The notes beneath the pieces are model-generated. The model was not told the origin of the DNA, did no database searches, and saw nothing but the letters and a program-made list of their open reading frames with translations. A stretch of 14,134 bases of DNA from Temnopleurus reevesii. Its lineage: Eukaryota; Echinodermata; Echinoidea; Temnopleuroida; Temnopleuridae. Positions 7,816 to 14,134 of the stretch are shown here, piece after piece (the first letter of the stretch is position 1; each line of letters begins with the position of its first letter). Made by a program: the position numbers and the translations under genes. The stretch lies in the NCBI GenBank assembly GCA_036244855.1, contig BQKZ01005661.1, positions 11,864 to 25,997 of the forward strand. Direction: 5' to 3'.

Positions 7816-9067
7816 ACCATGATAATGCTAAATTCGCCATTTCTCTTGACGGAGTCAGAAAGAGCATAATATTCTGAAAAATTATACCCTGTTCAACTTT
7901 CTACGACCATTAGTCCTATTAAGGAAATTGTCGTCTCCCAAAGTGTTCCGCGCGCGCGTGTTCCTTCTTCATAGGCCAAATACGCATGGGTAAAAGGATG
8001 CATATACTAAAATCCCTGTAGCTCTAAAAATAGTCCGTTAACCCCCAATTAACTTACAATTTTCGGGGTTTTTCCCTTAATGGCGTCATCATTTTTATGC
8101 AAATTAATTTTGTCCAAAACTCCGTCAATATTGGTCGTTTTGCTCCCAGTTTTTGATATGTCGTAGCTGAGGCGATTCCGGACAAAGTCAGTTGCCACGG
8201 TTTTCCATTAATTCTGACATCAGCAAGATGGTGTAATTTTACAATATACATTGTATAAATCTAAATTCTAATGAATAGACAATGAATAATTTTATGTACA
8301 AGAAAACCAGTTTGTTTTTTTGCATTTTACATTCATGACTGAAATCCGGCCCAGGGCTTATTCAAAGTCCTTGCTACGAAATCAATTACAGCAGAAGTAT
8401 TTAAACAGATGGTAAGCGGTTAATGTTGGATATAAACATTTCCATATCCAATTTTCTTCCTGACCACTATAGCATTTGCCTTTTGGTTGCGGCGATGATT
8501 TCAAGGGTAAATATATAACTACAGAAATTTGGCAAAGGAAGTACAAAAAAATAAAAACTCTCTTTCAACTATTCACAAAGAAAATTTCAACAAAACTATC
8601 TACCAAACATAAATTGAATATACGGTTGTCCAGCGTGAAATGATATTTTCCTTTTCGTTTGTGCCAGGTACGTTCGTTGGAATCACATTGTTTTCGTTTA
8701 AAAAAAATTCTCAACTGCCAGATTTAAATGCTTCCTAAATGTTCATGGTGTATCTAAACTAAGCTGTGAAAATATTAGGTTTCAAAACAAACCTTTAGTG
8801 TTTTAAACAAAATGAAATTAAAAATGCAATAAGTGACTGCATGTGCAGTAATAAAGCGACAGTGACAATATTTAATCAATTTTCATAGATATCTTGACAG
8901 GGCCTGTACAACTTCCTTCTTTTTTGTTTCATCAATCTGAATGTAATAACATAGGTTACATATCTTGATTTGATAATTTTTTCAATAACAAAATCTAAAT
9001 GTGTGACAATGTCTTTGAATAGAGGAAAACCAACCCCTGGAATTATTGTGCTCTCATTGAATGAAGA
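7816..9067 (+). repeat. Direct repeat copy B (1.25 kb)
   Basis: Full-length counterpart of copy A in the same orientation. It lacks the 96-base block of A (junction at 8050, CCCCCAATT|AACTTAC) and carries 18 extra bases at 8105-8122 and 6 extra bases in CGACCATTAGTCCTATTAAGG. It keeps the alternating CG block (7949-7958) and the GATGGTAAGC donor-like site (8412). Short minus-strand frames within it are not conserved in A and are not called. Confidence 0.95.
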
Positions 9068-9437
9068 TATTACAATATATACAGGCATGTCAATTTCACC
9101 CGTTATACACGTAATCTCTATGAGAAACGATTTCTGATGAACACTTGATTCTGCACCCTTGTCTTATTTTTGCAAAATCTCCCTTATGCTTGCTTAAAAT
9201 TCTTCCTTCTTGAAATATCTTGTTGCAACATAAATTCTCAATTCCTCAACTAGCTCAAGGTGACGACATTACTGTGTCGTCATCTAGACACCATTTTCTA
9301 AAATACCATTATGAATCAAACGTTCCCTAACTGAAATCTTTCACATTCACGTCATAACTTTCAAGTTGCATTTCAACATTACACATAATATTCTATACCA
9401 TGTCATCTAAAATTTACCCTTTATAAAGGAATTCAAC
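9068..9437. other. Right interior of the bracketed segment
   Basis: Positions 9271-9330 carry the diverged direct-repeat box shared with 5721-5780, containing TAGACACCATTTTCTAAAAT. No coding sequence or RNA gene was identified in the remainder. Confidence 0.5.
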
Positions 9438-9452
9438 GACAGACCACCTAAT

Positions 9453-10194
9453 TCATCCTCATGACGAATCAAATGTCTAGTTATTATTATTATATACGGT
9501 ATACAATTGAATTTAGAATTATGGTCGTAGATATATGATCTGATATTCGATGTACCACTCTTAAAGCAAACGATTAATTCAAAGGTTTATTTTAAGCTTT
9601 TGAAAACTTGACCGTACCTTACCTTTAATTAATATTTTTGTGTCTTCTCGTAAACCCTTCCTTTGATTAAAAAAATACCTCGATGTGATGGACATGATGG
9701 AGACAATTTTTACTCGCTTCCATTACTCAGAAGTGATTTCTAACACTAAGAATAAAATGCACCTTTTAACACGATGTCCTAGACGATAATATCATTACGT
9801 GTCAAATTCATGCAAACTTTAGCTCGAACAGTTATCAATGAGTTCGTGAAAAATTATGACATGGTCTCCAAATCTGTGATTAGCATCCCTTGAAATTCAC
9901 ATATTCTTATCTTTACCAGAACTATATTTGGCTTTAAATGATTTTTTTTTACCACATTCTGTATAATTTCACGTAACGATGAGTAAAATTTGGGGAATTC
10001 TACACAACATTGAGTACATGCTTACCCAATATAGTGAAAATATTTCAGAACTTGCACGCACGTTCCATTCTAACACAATATTGTGTAAACTAATGTTTCA
10101 TTAGATTGTAGAGTATGACGGGGAATAAAAACTCATTCTTTAAAAAAAATATATGGTGTTGATCGTGGAGGAGGGCCATGATCCAATCTTACGT
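9453..10194. other. AT-rich spacer, no gene seen
   Basis: The first 25 bases retain weak similarity to the sequence following the right arm of the 5.35-kb palindromes. After that there is only AT-rich sequence with a short ATT run near 9482 and T9 near 9942. No gene, RNA or further repeat was recognised. Confidence 0.45.
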
Positions 10195-10560
10195 AATAAT
10201 AATAATGAAACACTTTTATATAGCGCATAACACAATCATGCGAAAGTCCCTATGCGCTTAAAAGAACATAGAAAAAAGAGAAAGAAGTCAGAGGAACTGG
10301 GATTATCACTAGATTAGTTGTTTTTTAAAGAGGTATGTTTCCGGGTTTCTTCTGAATTTTTCATATGATGTAATATTTGTGAGATAGTTTGGGAGGCTAT
10401 TCCATAAGATAGATGTGGCATGTGAGAATGATCTCTCACCGTATGATTTTGTAGCCGTTTTAGGTACAGTGAACTGTGATCTTTTACTAGAACGTATTTG
10501 GATTTGTTTATTTTTTTTGCCTGCGTGCGTGAGTGTTTGTAACATTCATTAAATTTACCT
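10195..10560 (-). mobile_element. LINE 3' fragment (CR1/L2/Jockey-like)
   Basis: Read on the minus strand, a 5'-truncated coding end (stop at 10311-10309) is followed by about 75 bases of 3' untranslated sequence. The terminus is TTATGCGCTATATAAAAGTG followed by CATTATTATTATTACG. The ATT repeat tail at 10195-10207 marks the 3' end. The GCGCTATATAAA motif is the same as at the 3' end of the SINE at 871-1040. Upstream of about 10560 the sequence turns into an (AT)n stretch and the similarity is lost. Confidence 0.75.
10309..10545 (-). pseudogene. LINE reverse-transcriptase ORF, C-terminal remnant
   Basis: The frame holds the conserved tail of non-LTR retrotransposon ORF2 proteins. There is an RSS-x(6)-VPKTATKSYGERSF segment, then the hallmark RSFSHATSILWNSLP (family consensus about RSF-x-x-A-A/P-x-LWNSLP) and ending YLFKK followed by two residues and a stop. 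The motif occurs about 35 residues before the stop, where it normally lies. Only some 60 residues are convincing. The reverse-transcriptase and endonuclease domains (many hundreds of residues) are missing, so the copy is dead on arrival. The competing frame one base off is a shadow. The exact clade cannot be settled from this fragment. Confidence 0.7.
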
Positions 10561-10584
10561 CTAATACATAATTGTGAGGCAGAC

Positions 10585-10607
10585 AATATATAATATATAT
10601 ATATATT
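10585..10607. repeat. (AT)n microsatellite
   Basis: An AT/TA alternating run with a single TAA interruption, at the degenerated 5' side of the LINE fragment. Confidence 0.85.
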
Positions 10608-10956
10608 AAACTGACATGTTGCCTTTGTTGCACTTTCGCTTGAGGTTCGTCGTCTTTACTCGCATGTATATTATTTAAAAGAGTTATCACATACGTGTGA
10701 ATTTTCAACCCAAGGGGATATCGTGGATGGATTTTTATTCCAAATTCATCTGATCATCATGGCTGTTACCCATTCATTGTAGCAATGAACAGATAGCTTA
10801 AGACATTGTTTATCAACAAATTATTGAAGGCCTGCTCACAATTAAGATGTGTGCATAAGCGAAAGGAGGAGGTGGGAGCTCTGGAGAAAGAGGGAAGGCA
10901 ATCGAGATAGCCAGAGAACCAATGACACACCGTGTTCAGGCCCGATCCAGTGCTGT
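10608..10956. other. Non-coding spacer, no gene seen
   Basis: No repeat or gene recognised. A purine-rich patch lies at 10860-10902. The 86-codon minus-strand frame across 10766-11026 enters the foldback element and has no recognisable motif, so it is not called. Confidence 0.45.
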
Positions 10957-10958
10957 TA

Positions 10959-11231
10959 AAGGTCGACTCACACCTTTGCATTTTTAGCCTGCCTCGTCCG
11001 AGCGTTTTTTTTTTAATTACAAACACTCCCTTGGCGCAAAAATACGCAAGTCATACGGTGTACAGACGTTCGGCGTATATATACGCTCCTTGTTTGTTTG
11101 GGTTTTTTTTTTTAGTAAAAGCCAAATATCAGTCCATCATCTGATCAACGTATACTGTGCGTCCAGGGAGCGTTTTCATTTAAAACGCTCGGCCGACGCT
11201 GACTAAAAGCGCAGAGGTGTGAGTCAGCCTT
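10959..11231. mobile_element. Foldback MITE, copy 1 (273 bp)
   Basis: The ends are inverted repeats of about 45 bp. The left reads AAGGTCGACTCACACCTTTG and continues to CGTCCGAGCG at about 11004. The right end, reverse-complemented, reads AAGGCTGACTCACACCTCTG and continues to CGGCCGAGCG. Identity between the arms is about 80% by eye. Both ends are flanked by TA (10957-10958 and 11232-11233), a candidate target duplication. An inner hairpin GAGCGTTTT-CATTT-AAAACGCTC lies at about 11168-11190. There is no transposase, as expected of a MITE. The superfamily is unassigned. Confidence 0.75.
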
Positions 11232-11233
11232 TA

Positions 11234-11647
11234 GACCAAAACTCGATAAAGAAAAGACGTAGGAAGAAAAAGTTCACCGACCGTTTTAAACATGCTTACA
11301 GACAGAGCTGAATAGGAATTATGATTTTTATATCATGTCGTATCGTGAGTTAATAGAAAATCCTCCCCAAAATTATATAGGTTCAACAGGAGCAGAAAAT
11401 CAAATGAGCGGAACAAAAAAATGAAGAAAATCGGACAACTAATAATACGGTATGATATATTATTTCCTAAAAAGAATAAGCATGCAATGGGACAATAGAT
11501 CCGTACGCCATTCAAACAGTGCGGACATAACATTCACAGGCAAGTCCCGATTTCTATAGCCACACAAAGGAACATTGAATTGGCTTTACGGAAATATATT
11601 GTATTGTGTTTTATAATCAGCAAACTTTGCTAATGAAGAAAAAAATG
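11234..11647. other. Non-coding spacer, no gene seen
   Basis: Ordinary AT-rich sequence. The 66-codon minus-strand frame at 11333-11533 has a hydrophobic composition from T-rich codons and no motif I know. Not called. Confidence 0.45.
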
Positions 11648-11694
11648 ATAGATACAATGACTAATTTTTTTTTTTTTTTTTATAGATACAATGA
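11648..11694. repeat. T17 run between 13-bp direct repeats
   Basis: ATAGATACAATGA occurs at 11648-11660 and again at 11682-11694, with CTAA plus T17 between. This is either a 34-bp local duplication with an expanded T run, or a minimal insertion of poly(A) (minus strand) flanked by a target-site duplication, as LINE machinery can produce. Confidence 0.8.
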
Positions 11695-12215
11695 TTAAAC
11701 ATTACTCTGCGCTGCTGGGAAGGTCGAAAAAGGAAAGAATACCGGTATTAAAGGGAGTTGGGGTAAAAAGAGACATTGAGAGAAGGACAAGGATTTGGAA
11801 CATAATAATTTGCCATAGTGCATGAGTGGGGGCGGAATTCCTAGAATAAGATTAAAAAAGAAAGATAATTAGTTTACAATTTTCTTTACTTTCCAACTAA
11901 AATAGATATTGTGGGTGTTTTTAAGAGTTTTAGTTGTTGAGGGTTTTCTAATCCTACCGCTATACTTGTCACAAACGTTTACAAAAGGGATATCAATATA
12001 ACAAATAGTTTAATGTAGATGAATAATTGAATGATTGAATCATTATATAAAGATGTATCAAATAATATATAAGAGTCCCAAAATTTAGAAATATAGATTA
12101 ATATTGTATTCCTTCATATATTTCTATCAGATCAAACCATTAATGAAAATTGAATGAATTATTTCAATAAAGGCATCAATACCAAAATCGAATAAAGCTT
12201 AAATTCTCTTTATCT
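11695..12215. other. AT-rich spacer, no gene seen
   Basis: No gene, RNA or repeat family recognised. The sequence is strongly AT-rich from about 11990 to 12180. Confidence 0.45.
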
Positions 12216-12291
12216 GAGAGAAATGGGGAGAGCGAGAGAGAAAGAGAGACAGAGGAAGAGAAAGAGAGAGAGAATGAGAGAGAGAGAGAGN
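12216..12291. repeat. (GA)n microsatellite ending in an N
   Basis: A homopurine plus strand of GA repeats with GAGCGAGA, GACAGAGGAA and AATGAG interruptions runs to 12290. An undetermined base follows at 12291, so the true repeat length is uncertain. The minus-strand serine/leucine frame through it is an artefact. Confidence 0.9.
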
Positions 12292-12949
12292 ACAAAAGGC
12301 AAGGGATCGGGGGGGAATAGGTATTAAGACAGAGTTCAAACGTGCATGACGTGCACGAAAAAGGGATCAATCATTAAGCTAACGTTTTCTAGAGATTAGT
12401 CGTCAAAATCATTAAGAGATGATAAAGCCTATCAGACGACGCAAACGTCGAGAAATGAACATAAGCATAAGTCAAAAGAATGACAATGCCAGCACAAATC
12501 GGCAATTCAAAAGATTTACAGCGATAATTACCTATCATTTGGGAATATCACTAATATTTCCCCAGCGATTAGATCTAATTCGAGTCATTTCTAATTCTTC
12601 AAAAATCTGCGTCAGACTTTGATGTAGATTTTAAATTTCGTTGTTGCTTTTGTTTGCGGCGCTGGTTCAATAAAAAAATCGGTTAAAGTAATGACAAATT
12701 TGGAAAATTCTAATCCACGGATATAGTTGGCATCAAGATGAAGCCATGCATTTTCTATTTCTTTTCAAATCATCTGTCATTTCCAAGTACTTCAGATATC
12801 CATAATATATGAACCATTTCCGTTCGTCCCATTAAGAAGTTGAATTTTCTTTTAATAGTTAGTCACTTGAGGTTCAGAAGTCGATTGATCAATTATCTCA
12901 TTGTGATTGGGGGCCCTTTTCAAACGGGAATCTCGCTATCTTTTTTGAT
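12292..12949. other. Non-coding spacer, no gene seen
   Basis: A short inverted repeat CGTGCA-TGACG-TGCACG, including a TGACGTG half-CRE, is present at about 12341-12357. The 67-codon plus-strand frame at 12419-12622 has no recognisable domain. Nothing else could be supported. Confidence 0.45.
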
Positions 12950-13215
12950 CGAGTAGTAATTATAGTAGCAACAAGAGTGGCTACTTGATAGCGCACTCGT
13001 ACAGTGCTTATAGCGATGTCGGAATGTTTCACCTTTATTTGGCTTTAGCAGGCAACCTCTATGGAGCATCGCATTAACTATTCCACTCACCTGCGTAGAG
13101 CGAAGCACAATGTGGGTGATTTTCTTACTGACGACAATTAGCACTATGGGTGAGATTCGAACCGCAACCTTCTGGTTGAAAGGCGAGAGTCAGAACCACT
13201 ACATCATGATGGCAC
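12950..13215 (-). mobile_element. tRNA-derived SINE, near full length, inverted
   Basis: On the minus strand the head reads GATGTAGTGGTTCTGACTCTC (A-box region, about 13207-13187) followed by the B box GGTTCGAATCT (13163-13153). The body is TCAGTAAGAAAATCACCCACATTGTG and GCAGGTGAGTGGAATAG, matching the two other SINEs. The tail contains GTGCGCTATCAAG near 12994, then TTGTTGCTACTATAATTACTA. The body carries extra sequence before the tail compared with 871-1040, or the tail has decayed. The 74-codon minus-strand frame here is SINE sequence. It would have been transcribed by RNA polymerase III from the internal boxes when active. Confidence 0.75.
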
Positions 13216-13324
13216 ACTGAGTTTTGTTTCCTTTCGCGCCCGCCTAGTCTCCAGCGGTTCACATTTATTCTGATGCATGCTACTTGCTAGTGCAGTTTGA
13301 TGGCGATTAGGTGTTAATAGAATA

Positions 13325-13558
13325 AAGAGGCTGACTCACACCTTTGCGTTTATAGCCAACCTCGAACGCAGAAATCAGCACGAACTACCAGAGAACGACG
13401 CTAAGCTGAATTTAACGCGTGCGTGCGTAGGGCGCTAGATAAACGCCTTCACCCGTCTGTGTTTTCGCTCCGATCGAAGAGCTGTGTTCACGGAGCGCCA
13501 GTAACGTTGGGTAGATGTTGGTTATAAATGCAAAGGTTTGTTCCTGTGACATCGCTTT
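13325..13558. mobile_element. Foldback MITE, copy 2 (about 234 bp)
   Basis: The left arm AGGCTGACTCACACCTTTGC followed by GTTTATAGCCAACCTC matches copy 1. The right arm, reverse-complemented, reads AACCTTTGCATTTATAACCAAC, so the inner part pairs well while the outermost 15 or so bases of the right arm have diverged. TA dinucleotides flank the proposed ends (13323-13324 and 13559-13560). The interior holds GGCGCT at about 13431 and its complement AGCGCC at about 13495, extending the foldback. No coding sequence. Confidence 0.6.
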
Positions 13559-14134
13559 TAAAAGAAAGAAATTAAAAAGATTAAGTATCGGGAGTTAACT
13601 GCAGCATTAATTACAGTATAAATGATTTAGTTTGTAGATTTACCAACATGACAACAAGTTGAGTCATATACGACCCAATGACAAATTGATATTCTATATT
13701 AATTCTATAGACAATTTGAGAAAAAAAAGCCCCCAAACCATTTCTGTGTGTTCTCATTATCATGCAAAAGTACTTATAAATGTGTTTCTTGGATTGTGGC
13801 AGCTTAATATTAATTTCTTGTGCCAGTTGTGAGTGTACGTGTGTGTGTGTGTGGATGCGTTTCACAAATTTCTGATTCCCTTTAATTCTCGTGTCCAGGG
13901 CAAATAGCTATTCCTTAATCTAAATTGCTTCCGTCATTGAATTTTAGACAGGCATTCAGAATGGTCAAAGACCGTCAGATTGATATTCAGAGAAGTGATA
14001 TCCAACAATAAACTCATATAATAAAGCGGGTTTAGTATAATATTTAGAGGGATAATAATTGAAAAAAGGAACAATTATCCTAATATTTGTCTTCCATATC
14101 TGCCTATATTGCTCTCTGTCTTCCTCCCTCCTCC
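13559..14134. other. Right-edge spacer with a short (GT)n
   Basis: AT-rich DNA with (GT)7 at 13839-13853. The 84-codon minus-strand frame across 13611-13865 begins in the CA repeat (His-Thr run) and has no motif. No gene is called. Confidence 0.45.

Larger units (their letters stand above)
5346..9452. mobile_element. Putative 4.1-kb non-autonomous element (15-bp inverted ends)
   Basis: ATTAGGTGGTCTGTC at 5346-5360 has its exact 15-base reverse complement, GACAGACCACCTAAT, at 9438-9452. If the element proper starts with GGTGG, both ends are flanked by TA (5348-5349 and 9449-9450), the duplication typical of Tc1/mariner-like insertions. The left end carries the palindrome array, and the interior holds repeat copies A and B. 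No transposase frame is visible, so it would be non-autonomous. Alternative: the right-hand arm is merely a stray, half-deleted copy of the palindrome unit, since some similarity continues just beyond it. I regard the bracket as seen and the transposon interpretation as inference. Confidence 0.35.

Noticed and set aside
6009..9067. Falsely duplicated haplotype in the assembly as the main explanation for A and B
   Set aside because: The flanks of A and B do not match each other, which a collapsed-allele error would require; kept only as a point to exclude by reads.
10314..10586. 90-codon minus-strand frame overlapping the LINE end
   Set aside because: It is one frame off the frame that carries the RSF...LWNSLP motif and has no motif of its own.
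13150..13215. A functional tRNA gene on the minus strand
   Set aside because: Same reasoning: the tRNA-like head is joined to the SINE body and the stems are incomplete.

Overview
The window looks like non-coding nuclear DNA of a metazoan, most likely a marine deuterostome and probably an echinoderm such as a sea urchin. The grounds are AT-rich sequence with long microsatellites, tRNA-derived SINEs whose body and GCGCTATATAAA tail resemble echinoderm SINEs as I remember them, a non-LTR retrotransposon remnant, and foldback (MITE-like) elements. No operons, ribosome binding sites or long open frames are present. The species call is inference, not a database result. I could not identify any intact protein-coding gene; nearly all short open frames fall in repeats or have low-complexity translations. 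|| Layout. 1-475: a (GA)n tract followed by a C20 run. 871-1040: 5'-truncated SINE. 1438-1617: AAT/ATG-rich simple repeats. 1723-1886 (minus): a weak exon-like open frame next to a strong splice-donor consensus. 2206-2222: G17. 3184-3252: A20 and C10 runs. 3289-3516 (minus): a 75-codon frame with a faint interleukin-17-like pattern. 4097-4257: (TC)n. 4703-4769: ATG, C and CA repeats. || 5150-5345: SINE with recognisable A and B boxes. It abuts three tandem units of 81-85 bp, each headed by a 13-bp-arm palindrome (5348-5545). A 15-bp perfect inverted repeat, identical to the palindrome arm, closes the region at 9438-9452, so a 4.1-kb segment is bracketed. Inside are two directly repeated copies of a 1.3-kb unit (A 6009-7336, B 7816-9067) that differ by about 4% by eye plus several indels, and a 3' LINE tail touching the start of B. 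|| 10195-10560 (minus): 3' end of a CR1/L2/Jockey-like LINE, with the conserved carboxy-terminal reverse-transcriptase-protein motif and a tail shared with the SINEs. 10959-11231 and 13325-13558: two members of one foldback family with TA flanks. 11648-11694: poly-T flanked by a 13-bp direct repeat. 12216-12290: another (GA)n tract ending in an N. 12950-13215 (minus): third SINE with tRNA head. || How the parts relate: the SINEs probably depend on a LINE with the same 3' tail, of which the 10.2-kb fragment is a relic. The foldback elements and the 4.1-kb bracketed region look like non-autonomous DNA-type repeats with no transposase in the window. Nothing here amounts to a gene system; the interest lies in repeat architecture.
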